Made by a program: the position numbers and the translations under genes. 64,000 nt of DNA, from contig NW_020312966.1 of NCBI RefSeq assembly GCF_003265705.1, positions 20,384,074 through 20,448,073 of the forward strand, written 5' to 3'. The stretch's first letter is position 1. Every line of letters begins with the position of its first letter. This DNA comes from Callorhinus ursinus (lineage: Eukaryota > Chordata > Mammalia > Carnivora > Otariidae). The notes under the pieces are model-generated. The model ran no database searches. It saw only the letters and a program-made list of their open reading frames with translations, and was not told the origin of the DNA. Positions 23,060 to 34,301 of this stretch are shown one piece after another.

Positions 23060-23560
23060 GAGCACACCTCTGTACCTGAAACAAGAACTATTTGCTAGAG
23101 ACACAGAGCTGAATGAAATGTGTTTTCCCTAAAAACAGTGAAATCTGAAGAGAGCCACAAATAATCATGATAAATGTGCAGAGGGATAAAGTCCTGTGGG
23201 CACACAGTGGATGAAGCCGTCCTTGACTTGGGCTTGAAAGCCTGAGTAGTGGTTTGATGGAGAGAGGATGAAAGGCTTTCAGCAGAGCAACAATGTATCT
23301 AAAGAAAAGCATGTGTGCGTCAGGGCACCTGGAAGGGAGAGGAATGGCGAGTAGTGTGTCCTGACCTGAGTGTAATTTGGGGGAGGGGTAAGTTTAAGAG
23401 GTGTAGTTTGGAGCAATGCAGATAAGTGATAAATAGGCTAGGGTGAGGGGAGAGCAGGAGTTTGCAGTGCATGGAATGCTTACGTCAGACCCAGTAGGAC
23501 AGGGTGAAAAACTGTGGGGAGTCACATAGCCCGGAAAAGTGATGATTAGAAGCAGTGTGA
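23060..23560. repeat. Possible old L2-class repeat
   Basis: Text about 'agagacacagagctgaatga', 'gcagagggataaag' and 'gaaaggctttcagcag' suggests a strongly diverged L2-like repeat. Identity is uncertain. Confidence 0.3.
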
Positions 23561-23629
23561 TCTATGCCCTGTATTCATTATTTGTTAATTATTTTCTTGT
23601 ATGTTATTTATACTGATCTTTTTTCTTTA

Positions 23630-24440
23630 AGTCAGATTTAATGAGGCATAATTAACAAAGAAATTTATCTTTGATGAATTTTGGCAAATGTACACTGTTG
23701 TATAAGCATGATAAGAATTAAGATACAGAACATTTCCATTGCTCCAGAAAGTTCCCTTGTGTACTTTTGTAGTTGAGCGCCCCCCCCCCCAATTCCCACC
23801 CCACCAAATACACATACCCACAGTCCTTGGCAATTGTTGTTCTGATTTCTGTCCTTACAGTTTTGCCATTTTCAGAATGTCATAGAAATGAAATTTTATG
23901 TTACTTCTTGATTTTTTTCACTTAGCCTAACGCATTCAGTTTTCATTCATGTTGTGATTATTAATAGTTCGTTACTGTTTATTGCCTAGAATTATTTCAC
24001 TTTAGGGATGGGCCACAGTTTATCTGTTCACCAGTTGATAGAAATTTGTGTTGCTTACAGTCTTGGGCTCTTAAGAATCAAGCTCCTATAAGCATTCATG
24101 CGTAGATCTTCATGTGGATACGTGTTTGCGCTCTCTTGGGTCAATACCCAGGAGTGGTATTGCCTCTAGTCATATGGTAAACATCTGCTCAACCTATTAA
24201 GAAACTGCCAGAGTATTTTCCAGAACTGCTATCCCATTTTGTTTTGTACCAGCTGTTCCATTTGCTTCACACCCTCACTGAAAGTTGGTGCGGCCAGTAT
24301 TTTAATCTTAGCAATTTTACTAGCTTGTGTCGTGATATCTCTTTGTGGTTTTTAATTTGCTTTTCTCTCTTGACTGGTGATGTTCAGTGTATTTTCATGT
24401 GATTATTTGCCATCGGTAGATCTTTGGTAAAGTGTTCAAC
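23630..24440 (-). mobile_element. Old L1 3' end (antisense)
   Basis: Reverse complement of an L1M-type tail: 'gaggcataattaacaaag', 'cacttagcctaacgcattc', 'ggtcaatacccaggagtgg'. A C10 run occurs at about 23780. No TSD found. Confidence 0.75.
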
Positions 24441-24534
24441 TCTTTTGCCACCTTCCCCTCTCTTTTGGTGACGTTGAGTTAGGAAACTATTTCTTAGGAG
24501 ACCGCACGCATACACACTCAACTGTTTCTTAGGA

Positions 24535-24745
24535 CATGAAAGAAAAGAAGTTGATAAATTGGACTTCATCAAAATTAAATATTTTTGCTTCTCAAAAGAA
24601 ACTATTAAGGAAATGAAAAGGCAAGGCACAGACTGGGGGAAAAGAGTTGCAAAATACATTATCTTCTAAACAGTTTATATCCAGAATATGTAAAGGACTC
24701 CTACAACCAAACAGTAGGAAATCAACCTATTTTAACATGGGGGAA
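24535..24745 (+). mobile_element. Old L1 ORF2 3' fragment (sense)
   Basis: 'gataaattggacttcatcaa', 'ttgcttctcaaaagaaacta', 'tatatccagaatatgtaaag' are ORF2 C-terminal L1 text on the plus strand, next to the oppositely oriented L1 tail at 23630-24440. Confidence 0.8.
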
Positions 24746-25009
24746 AGATTTGTCTGTCTTTCTATCATTTTTCATTGACTTTTACAATTTTGATATATTA
24801 GAAACTCGGAAATTTGGGGTAGGGGAAGTGATGAATCAGCAATGAGATTCTTCTTTGGTTTCCAAGCTTAAAATTTATATTCCCAGGAACTCAGGACAGG
24901 TCTGATAAAGAATGCATTGCTCTCTTTCTGTTTTAAACCTTTTCTTTTAAAATATGAAAAGGATTTATTCAACTTTCCAGTTTATTTGCACTTTACTCTG
25001 ATGGACACT

Positions 25010-25125
25010 CCTTTAAAGCCAGGGACTTTGTTTATTATTATTTTATATTTTTAGATATTTTACATTACTTTCAGTGCTTACTTAGTGTGTCTGGCTCAGT
25101 AAATATTTGTTGAGTGACTGTTAAA
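25010..25125 (+). mobile_element. L2 LINE 3' tail
   Basis: 'aaagccagggactttgttta' and 'ctcagtaaatatttgttgag' are L2 3' signatures. Confidence 0.6.
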
Positions 25126-25249
25126 GATAAGGTATGCATTTAACTAAATTTTTTCCATGTTGTTCTGTTTTTCCCACAGCATTTGTTTTTAAATTTTTCT
25201 TTTCCTGTTTTATGAGGCTGACGCTATCATATGTTGGTTTCTTAATTAA

Positions 25250-25660
25250 TGCATCAGTTTTGTACACCATATATATAACGAATTGCCACAAATATAGTTG
25301 TTTATACACAATACACAATAAATACACAGCGTGTATTTATTATTTTACAGTTCTGGAGACCAGGAGTTGGACATGGGTTTTATTGGACTAAAATCAAGGT
25401 GTTGACAGGGATTTGTTTTTTTCTGGAGGCTCTGTGAGAGGGTCTTATTGCCTTTTGCAGCTTTTTGAGACCACACACATTCTGTGACGGGGGGCCCAGT
25501 CTTCCATGTTCCAAGCCAGCAGTGCTCTCTCTGACCTTTTTATCAATGTCTGTATCTCTGTCCCAGGCAGGGAAGACTCACCTTGTAAGGACTCAGGAGA
25601 GTAGATTGGGCCCATCTAGAGAATCCAGGTTAATCTCATCACATTGGTGAGGTCTGTTTG
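25250..25660 (-). mobile_element. MLT1-type MaLR LTR fragment (antisense)
   Basis: Reverse complement of an old LTR of the MLT1/MST group of ERVL-MaLR elements: 'aacgaattgccacaaatata', 'ttacagttctggagaccagg', 'aaaatcaaggtgttgacagg'. No internal retroviral coding sequence accompanies it. Confidence 0.65.
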
Positions 25661-25699
25661 CCAGGGAGGGGAACGTATTCATAGATTCTAGGGCTTAGG

Positions 25700-27049
25700 A
25701 CTTGATCATCTTGCCTGAGACAGACAGCATTATTTATTACTTGATATTTCACATCTCTCATGTGTGTTTGTGTTTTGATTCTGTTATTACTCTCTTTTTA
25801 ACTTTAATATCACTTTAAAACTAATTTTTTTTACTTGGAAATACTGTCCTGTTATTTAATATGATTATAATATTCTAATGTCCCAAATAGTGTGTCTCTG
25901 TACAATTGTGCTTAGCATGTTGAGTTTTGTTGTAATTGCTGAAAGAGTTGGTTTTTTTTTCCTGCTACAGAAAGTTTTATAGGTATTTTAATTGGATTTA
26001 AGAGGAAGAAGTTTCTGGTACAGATACTCATTTTTCTTGGCATCCATCTAGCCTGGCCTTATTTGTCAATTAGTAAATTTTATCTCTTACTGAGTGTTAG
26101 TCACTCACTGGTACCATTTAGGTAGCAAATAAGCTTTTAGTGACGTGTGGAATGTGTGCCATATAATTTTTGATGAAAAGGCTGTTTCTACCATTGGGGA
26201 AGAATTTTTCTCAGTGAAGAGATGAAAGAAGATAAAACTGTATTGGGAAATGAGAAGATTTTGTTCAAGAAGTTAAACCACATGTAGCATCCAATATTCT
26301 TTTGTGTACCTCATGAGCAAACTTGTGCACAGGCTTGTGAATTCAGTGTTTTTTTTTTTTCTAGTTGGATTAGCTTAGTGACTGCTATGGACTTCCCCAA
26401 ATTTTAGAGATTGGGACGTTGAGCTCTCTCACAACACCATGTATAGAAGCTGGGACTTTCCTTCACAGCTTGGAGAAAAATTTTTAGAAAGAAAAATGTT
26501 TTTTTTTTGTTTGTTTGTTTGTTTTTACAGAGAAGTCAGTATTGAACTTTAACCTATCAGATGCTGATTATTGAATTAAACATTATGGTAAAAGTGAAAA
26601 GTTCGGACTTTGATGGAAAGACTTTATATAGTTTAGTTCTTAACAGAGATAGAAAGGCATTTCTTTTTAAAGGTTGATAGGTGGTTTTGAGGTTTTGCTC
26701 TGATATTTCTTAATTAGAATGGTAATAACAGGTTGTCCTATTTACATACAATCAAAATTAAGAGAGCCCATGAGAGAATTCCTTTGGATCTGTGTTCAGT
26801 GTCTACCTATAACGTATTAACCTCTCTTCTAAAAGGATTTGAGGTCTTGGGATGAAGTCTAGAAATAGTAAAACCCCAGCCAGATCTGTGCAAATAGAAA
26901 AAGACTTACACCAAATAATAGAGAAATGCAGGTGAACAGTAGTCTTTGTATGATTTCAATAGAATTACCCTGAGCGATGCTTTTGAAATAGTTCTATTAA
27001 CCCCACAGTGACTTCCTTGTGCAGGTAGAATAGGATCTAAACTGCATAG
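25700..27049. other. Single-copy, A+T-rich intronic DNA
   Basis: No exon or RNA gene recognised. A (GTTT)n patch at about 26501-26526 is simple sequence. Confidence 0.45.
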
Positions 27050-27460
27050 CATGAGGTACAGTGTCTCACCTAACCTTCCTCCTCCAATTATCTGATCTCC
27101 TCTCCTGTCGCTCTGCCCCTCATTCACCATCACTTCTGTCTCAGCTCCTGGAGGTTCACGTTGATGCTCCTGTCTTAGGGTTCAGGTCCCAGGATTAATG
27201 CTACCTGTTCAGAGGTTCACATGGATCACTGTAGCGAAATTGCGCTCTCTACCTCTGGCCACTCCCAGACTCGATTTTCTTCATAGCATCTGTTATGACA
27301 AGAAATGAACATTTTCAGTTGTTTCCATGGTTTGCCCCCCGCCCCCATTAGGATGTAAGGCCCATGAAGCAGGGACTTTGTATTTTCCACCATTATATCC
27401 CCAGAACAGTGCTTCGTGCTTTGTTGGTGCTTAATAGATATTTGTCAAGGGAATGCATGC
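27050..27460 (+). mobile_element. L2 LINE 3' region
   Basis: 3' end text 'aggatgtaaggcccatgaag', 'cagggactttgtattttcc', 'gttggtgcttaatagatatt' is typical of L2. Confidence 0.65.
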
Positions 27461-27689
27461 ATGCCAGTGGTGATTTGTGGGGGAAGGTTTGGGGGAGTAG
27501 TTGTTACCGGGGTCTCTTGAAAGTCCAGGTTTAGTTGGATAGCATTCTGTGATCATTTAGTAATGACCTCCATGTGTATAGGAAAAGGAAAATTCATGAA
27601 ATGTGCCACCCATGTGCCATTCCTTGATAAGATCTACGAAAAATCCTTGGCAAGACTTTAGCTGGATATCCTTGTGCCGCGGTTCCCTT

Positions 27690-27815
27690 AGCCTCAGAAA
27701 TAACAATAGTATCTACTTCCTGGGAATGTCGTGAGGATTAAATGTAATAATGCAGGTGACGTGTTAGCACAGAGCCTGGGACATAGTAATTGCTCAGGAA
27801 ATGTTAGCTATCACT
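27690..27815 (+). mobile_element. MIR 3' half (sense)
   Basis: 'cagaaataacaatagtatct', 'gtgaggattaaatgtaataa', 'agcctgggacatagtaattg' match the 3' half of MIR. Confidence 0.75.
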
Positions 27816-27989
27816 GCGTTACTACTAGTTATTAATGTATCTAGCTGCTCCTTGTTCAAAAAAAAAAAAAAAAAGATACTTCCAGATGCATCCTAAAGCA
27901 GAACCTCTGGCTGCAGAACAGTATCCGCTTGCTCCCTGACTGGACTTTTTTTTTAGCCTAGTTGGCCAAATTGTGTCTGAGGTGTGCGT

Positions 27990-28050
27990 AAGTTTCCTAG
28001 ACCTGCCGTAACAGATTGCCACAGGCTGGGTGGCCACAGGCTGGGTTGGC
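27990..28050 (-). mobile_element. MLT1-type LTR end (antisense), short
   Basis: 'cctagacctgccgtaacaga' and 'ttgccacaggctgggtggc' are the reverse complement of an MLT1-type LTR 3' end. A 'ccacaggctgggt' piece is duplicated in tandem. Confidence 0.55.
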
Positions 28051-28054
28051 TGTC

Positions 28055-28252
28055 TTAGTGCACTTCCTTTTATGGTTGCCAGTAGCCGCATGTGACTGTT
28101 TAAATTAATTAAAATTAAAAGTTCGCTTCTTTGTCACAGTAGCCACATTTCAAGTATGCAGCAGCTACATGGGACCCATGGCTGCCATGTTGGACGGCAC
28201 AGCATATGAACATTTCTATCATTGCAGGAAGTTCTGTTGGATAGCACTGCTC
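28055..28252. mobile_element. hAT-type MER DNA transposon
   Basis: Ends such as 'tgttggatagcactgctc' and the interior 'agtagccacatttcaagtat' match a short non-autonomous hAT element common in mammals. The sub-family name is uncertain. Confidence 0.6.
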
Positions 28253-28255
28253 TAA

Positions 28256-29700
28256 ACAATTAGGAAATTTCAGAAGAGCACTTTTATTTGCTTTAGGTGA
28301 CTTGGTATAGGTTTGTTTCTTCAATATGTGTTGCGTTTTAAATTTGGAGTAGTTCATAATAGCCGAATAAAATGTTTTTATGGATTTCTTTTAAAAGTTC
28401 TGTAGCAGAGTGACTCATTAATGTTATTTATGAATCGTTTGTTCACTACTTTCTTCCTTGTCGAGAACATATGGAGTCAGTAATAGAACATACTGCGTGT
28501 CTTTTTTTTTTCCTGTGTATTTATAACTAAGTGCCTGAAGGACACAAGATACTGTTTTATTTATTTTATTTGAATTATATGCCAGAAACTAAGCTCTTGT
28601 GTATTCAGGGCTACAATTTATAGTATTAATTAAGAACAGCTTTCCTTTTCTCTCCAGAATGAATTCAGTACATTCTTCATTACCATGTGTGAATCTTGAG
28701 TTTGTTCTCTCGTGATTGTTTTTTCTTTTCTCCCTGCCTCCCAGGTGTGCTCTTTTTTTTGCCTTCTAACTCCGCTCTTCCTCCACCTCCCTCTCTCCTG
28801 ACTCTTCTCTCCCTTCCTGCTCTGCTTCCCTTTCTTTCTTTTTCTCCCACCACTTCCTCCAATATCCTCTTCATGAGAAATGGACACAGCACAGTATTTT
28901 CTTTAAGTCATTCACTGAACTTCCCCTTGTGTGTTTGTAATCAAATGCTGTTTTTTTCTTTGTCGTAGTATTTGGTAGGCCCTTCTTTTTAAAGTCCTAG
29001 AGGTCCTCCACACCACCATCCGGCGATTAAATTATGTATAGGGAACATCGATTTTTCTTCCATAAAGCAAATGTAATTGAGTACTTAAAAAATCAGAGAA
29101 TATCTTTATAAGCTGCATACATTCAAGCAAATTCCGTGTGACCATCAGTGCAAAAGAAGATCTCTGTTTCTTCGACACATACATACACACACATACACAT
29201 ATTTTTAAGCTTCTATTTTGACGTAATTTCAGTCACAAGAAAGTTACAAACAAAAGGAATTACCATATACCCTTTACCCTGATTCCTCAGATGTTAGTAT
29301 TTTACAAAATTTGCTTATAACTCATATATATATATGTATGTATACACACACACACACGTACATACATTTCTTTCTGATCATTTGGAGAGTAAGATGCAAA
29401 TAGATGCCCCTTTACTTCTGAATATGCATGCATTTCAAAAACAAGGATATTTTCATATACTACTATAGTATATATATAAAAATCAGGAAATTAGCATAGC
29501 TACACTACTATAAGTTAGCGTGCAGACCTTACTCAGCTTTTGCCAGTTGTCCTAATACTGTCCTTTAGAGGAAAAGAAAGAACCCAGAGGCAAAGTTGAA
29601 TTCAGTTGTCAGGTTTCTTTAGGCTCCTTTAATTTGGAATATTTCCTCAGTTTTTCCTTGAGTTTCATGACCTCCAGCATTAGAACATTTGACTACCCTC
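28256..29700. other. Single-copy intronic DNA
   Basis: Includes a pyrimidine-rich tract (28720-28860) that produces spurious open frames on both strands, and TA/CA-rich patches near 29175-29360. No exon recognised. Confidence 0.45.
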
Positions 29701-29716
29701 AACTTGTATTATTATT

Positions 29717-29902
29717 ATTGTTTTTAAAAGATTTATTTATTTTAGAGAGAGAGAGCGCATGGTGGGGGGTAGAAGGAGTCATACGCAGACTCTGAGCTGA
29801 GCGCAGAGCCTGACATGGGGCTCTATCTCACGACTCTGAGATCGGGACCTGAGCTGAAACCGAGAGTCGGAGGCTTAACTGACTGCGCCACCTAGGTGGC
29901 CC
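29717..29902 (-). mobile_element. Older SINEC (antisense) with 11-bp TSD
   Basis: Antisense SINEC of an older subtype ('gcagactctgagctgagcgc', 'gactgcgccacctaggtggc'). Flanked by gtattattatt at 29706-29716 and 29903-29913. Confidence 0.92.
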
Positions 29903-29949
29903 GTATTATTATTTTAGTAATAACAGCTTTTTTGAGCTGTAATTCACAC

Positions 29950-30055
29950 ATTATACAGTGCTCTCATATAATGTGTGTAATTTAATGGTTTTTAATATAC
30001 TCATTATACAGTGCTCTCATATAATGTGTGTAATTTAATGGTTTTTAATATATTC
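29950..30055. repeat. 53-bp direct tandem duplication
   Basis: Two adjacent, almost identical copies starting 'attatacagtgctctcatat' at 29950 and 30003. It lies within old L1 DNA and must be a much later local duplication. Confidence 0.95.
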
Positions 30056-30272
30056 AGAATTCTGCCACAATCACCACAATCAATTGTAGAATTTTTTCAT
30101 CCCTCCAAAAAGAAACTCAGCACTCCCTGGCAGTTTCTCTCATTTCTTTTACTGGCACCCATAGGCAGTCATGAATCTACTTTGTTGCTGGCCATTTCAT
30201 ATACATGGAATCATACAATATTTGACTTTTTTTTGGTCTGGCTTCTTTCAGTTAGCATACTGTTTTAGCATA

Positions 30273-30764
30273 TAGTAGCCCCCCCCTTATCTGTTAGTGA
30301 TGTGTTCCAAGATCCCCAGTGCACACTAGAAACCGTGGATTGTACTGAGCCTTATATATACTGTGTTTTTTTCCCTATACGTATATACCTATGCTGAAGT
30401 TTACTTTATAAATTGGTGAAGCAAGAAATTAACAATTACTGCTAATAAAATAGAACAGTTACAATGATGTACTATAATAAAAGTATCATGCAAGTTATCG
30501 TATTTACATAATGTAATATGTGATGTGATCTGTTGCTCGAAATACCTTCATGTACTATAGTCATCCTACTGTACTCATCCTTCTTGTTGGGATGACATGA
30601 GATGATAAAATGCCTACGTGATGAGATGAAATGAGGTGAGTGATGTAGGCATGTGACCCAGCCTTAGTTAGGTTCCTATTGACCTTCTGAGGATATGTCA
30701 GAGGGAGGACCATCTGGTTCTGGATTGCAGGTAAATGAAACCGTGGATAAGGGGAGGACTACTG
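30273..30764. mobile_element. Tigger-like (Tc1/mariner) non-autonomous DNA transposon
   Basis: Terminal inverted repeats tagtagcccccccttatc (left) and gataaggggaggactact (right, inverted), with TA at the edges. The interior ('aaatgcctacgtgatgagat') matches a common mammalian MER/Tigger element. No transposase frame survives. Confidence 0.75.
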
Positions 30765-31454
30765 TATAACATGTTCCCCTTTATGATGTAATGATATTTC
30801 GTTGTATGGATATACCACCTTTTGTTTATCAGTTGATGAGAAATGAGTAGGTTCCACCTTTTGCTTATTTTGAATAATGCTGCTATGAACATTTGTGTCT
30901 AAGGTTTTGTGTAGACATGTTTTTATTTCTCTTGGGTGTCTACTTAGAACTGGAATTGCTGGATCATATTGTAACTCTGTTGAACTATTTGAGGCCCCAC
31001 CAGACTCCTTTCCAAAGCCACTCTACCGTTTTACTACATTCTTACTAACAATGTAGGATGGTTCCAGTTTCCCTGTCTCTTTGCCTATGCTTGTTGTTGT
31101 CTGTCCTTTTGATTGTAGCCATCCTGGTGGGTATGAAGTAGTATCTCATTATGGTAAAATATATATAACATAAAAGTTGCTCCTTTGATTAATTTTAGGT
31201 GTGTTTCAGTGGCTTTAAGTGCTTTCACACTGTTGTGCAACCATCACCACCATTCACTTCCAGGATGTCTTCATTTTTAACAAACTGAAAATCTAGACCC
31301 ATTAAACAATAGCTCCCTATTCCTCCATTGTGATTTTGATTTGCATTCCCTGGTTGGCTAATGATATTGAACATTTTTTTTTCATAGGCTTATTGGCCGT
31401 TTGTATATCTTCCTTGGCAAAGTGTCTATTCAGATAGACTGCCCATTTTAATTT

Positions 31455-31660
31455 CTTTTGACAATTTCATTTATTTATTTTAGAGACAGAGAGAGAGAGC
31501 AGGAGAAGGGGCAGAGGGAGAGGGAGAGAGAGAGAGTCTCAAGCAGACTCTGTGCTGAGCCTGGATCCCGATGAGGGGCTTGATCCCACAACCCTGAGAT
31601 CATGACCTGAGCCAAAATCAAGAGTTATATGCTTAACTGACTGAACCACCCAGGCGCCCC
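31455..31660 (-). mobile_element. SINEC (antisense) nested in L1, 15-bp TSD
   Basis: Perfect duplications tgcccattttaattt at 31440-31454 and 31661-31675. Older subtype with an (ag)n-rich tail side. Confidence 0.93.
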
Positions 31661-31691
31661 TGCCCATTTTAATTTTTATTTTATCATTTTT

Positions 31692-31802
31692 TTAAATAGG
31701 CTCCATGCCCAGTATGGAGCCCAGTGCAGGGCTTGAACTTACAACCTTGAGATTAAGACCTGAGCTGAAATCAAGAGTCGGACACTTAACCGACTGAACC
31801 AC
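31692..31802 (-). mobile_element. Short old SINEC-type fragment (antisense)
   Basis: 'tggagcccagtgcagggctt', 'gaacttacaaccttgagatt', 'cacttaaccgactgaaccac'. Flanked approximately by tcattttt on both sides. Confidence 0.8.
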
Positions 31803-32110
31803 TCATTTTTGCCCATTTTTAAATGATTTGTCTTTTTATTATTGAGTTGAGGGAGCTTCTATGTATTTTGGATACAAATCTGAATCATACCATGTTTATG
31901 ATTTGCAAAAATGTTCTCCCATTTTCTGTTTTGTCTTGTTACTTTCTCAGTGGTGTCCTTTGATGTATCAGGAGGTTTTAATTTTGATGATGTTCAGTTT
32001 ACCTTTTTCCTTTTGTTGTTCATGTTTTTGATGTAATATCTAAAACATCACCGTCTAACCTAAAGGTTAGCCTAAGGTTCATCTACATTTATGACTGTTT
32101 TCTTCTAAGA

Positions 32111-32940
32111 ATGTTATAGTTTTAGCTTACCCTCAATTTTGTAATTTTTTAACTGCTCCTCCTACAAGTAATTCTGACTCTTCTTTAAGAATACTGCTTC
32201 TTTCTCAGTCCATGTGCTATAAGACTGGATGCAGTGATCCCTTTGAGCTATTAGGTCTCCAGCTGCATAGGAACACTTTGATGTTTTCATTCCACCATTG
32301 GATTTTCTCATATTGTATTACTATTATTCTCCGTCTTGTATCCTCAGCTGATATCTTGGTCATTCATCCCCATTCACTGGGAAATTTGGCCAAGTCTTCT
32401 TTCCTTGTCCTACCCATGTCTCCTTTCTACCCATCTGTCTGTAAGAGTAGTCTCTATTTGTTGTATTTTCTTAGTTATGATGCATTACTATGAACTCACT
32501 GCTTCCCCTAAGTTCATTGACTCCCTCATTGTTAAATCAGGCGTATATATTCCAGTCTTTATGTTAACTTATTATCTCTGTAGCGTCTGACCCTATTGGG
32601 TACTTTCCTCCTCTTTGAACTCTGTTATTCTGGCTTTGATCATATTCTGTAAGGAAGCCATACGAATTCTCTTCGTAAAACCAGAACCTAGTGGTTCCAG
32701 TGGTTCCAGTGAGGTAGGTTTGTTTGGGACCTAAGATGCAACAGAGATTTACTTTGCCTTTGGCAATTTCTCAATAGTTAGTGCAACTACTACCATTATG
32801 TTGGGATGAGTGGTCAGAGGCAGAGCCGAGTCCAAGTGTGTTCTCACAAGTCTTTCCTTGCTTCCCATAACACACTGAGGCCAGAGGAATATTTAAAAGC
32901 GATTTGCCACTGCACTTTTTAAAAGGTTCTTACTCAGTTG
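32111..32940. other. Unassigned intronic DNA
   Basis: May include old repeat sequence. No exon or RNA gene recognised. A small direct repeat 'gtggttcca' occurs at about 32692. Confidence 0.35.
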
Positions 32941-32944
32941 AGTT

Positions 32945-33370
32945 CACTGCCACATCATTATATAATAATGAAAGATTAAAAATAACAGAAGGGTCCATCA
33001 GTTGGGGAATGGGAAAATGCATTATGGTGTATCTATACATGAGATACTAGACAGCTAGTAAAATAAATGAAGTAGACCTATATGTACTGATGATGTATAG
33101 AAAAAAATTAAAAAGGCAGATCTGTTATTTTCTCTCTCATCTATCTGTCTACCTATTTATCTCATAATTCGTAAGAAGGACAGACCAGAGCTATATATAA
33201 ATGTTCTGCATTGGAAAATGTCTTGGTATCTACTTATTAAGCGATTATGAATGATATTATCTTAGGAGTGGAAGTAGAGGATGTTGCATAATCCAGGTTA
33301 CTTTATTTCCTTTTTATATTTCTAATTTGTTTGAATGTTTTCAATGAGCATGTATTTCTTCTATGATAAA
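32945..33370 (+). mobile_element. Old L1 3' end (sense)
   Basis: 'aaaaataacagaagggtcca', 'ggtgtatctatacatgagat', 'gacctatatgtactgatgat' are L1ME/L1M-type 3' text. Confidence 0.65.
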
Positions 33371-33419
33371 GCAGTGATTTGAAGATTTTTAAGGCATAAG
33401 TAGTATCGGCTTATGACTC

Positions 33420-33765
33420 ATTGTGTTTTGACTTTCTCTCTTCCCTTAGCTTCTTACCTACTGTATCTTCGCTTCTCTCATTTTCCTTCTGCACCCTAGC
33501 CACTCTCACTCCGTCTCCTTAGTGGGTTTCTCCTGTCTTAATCTGGTTTATCCCTCGATTCACCTTTGGTTCCCTGAGAAGCATTCGTGGATCACTCAGT
33601 CACAATTCCTGACCTTTCCTCTGTGTTTCCACTGCAGCCCAGGGACTGTCCCTTAGTCACTGGTGTCTAGGGTAGGAGCTGTTACTGTTTGACTTTCTGT
33701 CCCCTCGATGTGAGCATAGTGCCCAGCACACAGTAGACATCCATTAGAAAGGGGCTTCTGTGTTA
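33420..33765 (+). mobile_element. Possible L2 3' region
   Basis: Tail 'gtgcccagcacacagtagac' preceded by 'gtcccctcgatgtgagca' is compatible with a diverged L2 3' end. Confidence 0.4.
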
Positions 33766-34219
33766 GAATAATAAAGCCTAGAATTTGGGGTAGATCTCCT
33801 TAATACCAGCATGTCCTTTTGTGTAGGTTGTCATTTCGTGCCATTTTTCTTGAAGAATGAAAAGAAGAGAATGTGTGTGTGAAGAGGCATGTTTTAATTA
33901 AACGTCAGTTTAATATCTCAGGATGTGTTGAGTTTATGTTGATAGGCTATGCTAACAGAACCGCAGGCAGTTTATTTAAATGTATTATGATCTCCTCAGT
34001 TATCATCGGAGGACAGGAGAGTGGTAATTTCATACTTCACTGTAACACAAAACATTAATACAGAATATTTTTTATAATATCTCCCAGTGCATTAATTAAA
34101 GAAAACCTACATGCGTGTGCTTAGGAAATGTGATACACTGACTCAAGCAGAAGGGTCAACACAAATTAATGTTTCTTATCCATGTAAATTGCTTGTCTAA
34201 CAATTTGTTTTCTTTTCAG
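33766..34219 (+). other. CDKAL1: Exon-proximal intron sequence
   Basis: Repeat-free stretch before the 49-nt exon, ending with branch-point-like ctaac (34197-34201) and a T-rich acceptor. Confidence 0.6.
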
Positions 34220-34268
34220 GTTCAACAGATAGATCGAGTGGTAGAAGTTGTGGAGGAAACAATTAAAG
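34220..34268 (+). CDS. CDKAL1: CDKAL1 internal exon (49 nt)
   Basis: This very short exon encodes VQQIDRVVEVVEETIK plus the first base of the next codon (a glycine in human CDKAL1). It corresponds to about residues 157-172, the end of the N-terminal MTTase (UPF0004) domain before the radical-SAM core. It follows exactly in phase 0 from the previous exon. Acceptor ttttcttttcag and donor aag|gtaatt are good. Its length is not a multiple of three, so skipping would shift the frame before the radical-SAM CxxxCxxC motif. Probably exon 7 (number from memory). A Tigger-like element begins only 33 nt past the donor. The next exon was not found in the rest of the window. Confidence 0.95.
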
Positions 34269-34301
34269 GTAATTGTTGAAAGTGGGATAAGCAGATGTAT
34301 G

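Larger units (their letters stand above)
29917..32110 (-). mobile_element. Old L1 3' region (antisense), broken by nested insertions
   Basis: L1M-type 3' text in reverse complement resumes on each side of later insertions: 29917-30272, 30765-31454 and 31803-32110 ('tgctgctatgaacatttgtg', 'ctgttttgtcttgttacttt'). It therefore predates the Tigger-like element and the two SINEs it contains. Confidence 0.75.
17043..34219 (+). other. CDKAL1: CDKAL1 intron between the two exons (complete, phase 0)
   Basis: GT-AG intron of 17,177 nt: donor gtaagc at 17043, acceptor ttttcttttcag ending 34219. A branch-point-like ctaac (34197-34201) has its A 20 nt before the exon. Joining the flanking exons gives ...LSIIG|VQQID..., which matches CDKAL1. 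Confidence 0.92.

Noticed and set aside
28630..28968. Overlapping open frames on both strands
   Set aside because: Caused by a pyrimidine-rich tract; Lys/Arg/Glu-rich on one strand and Ser/Pro/Leu-rich on the other, the usual result of biased composition.
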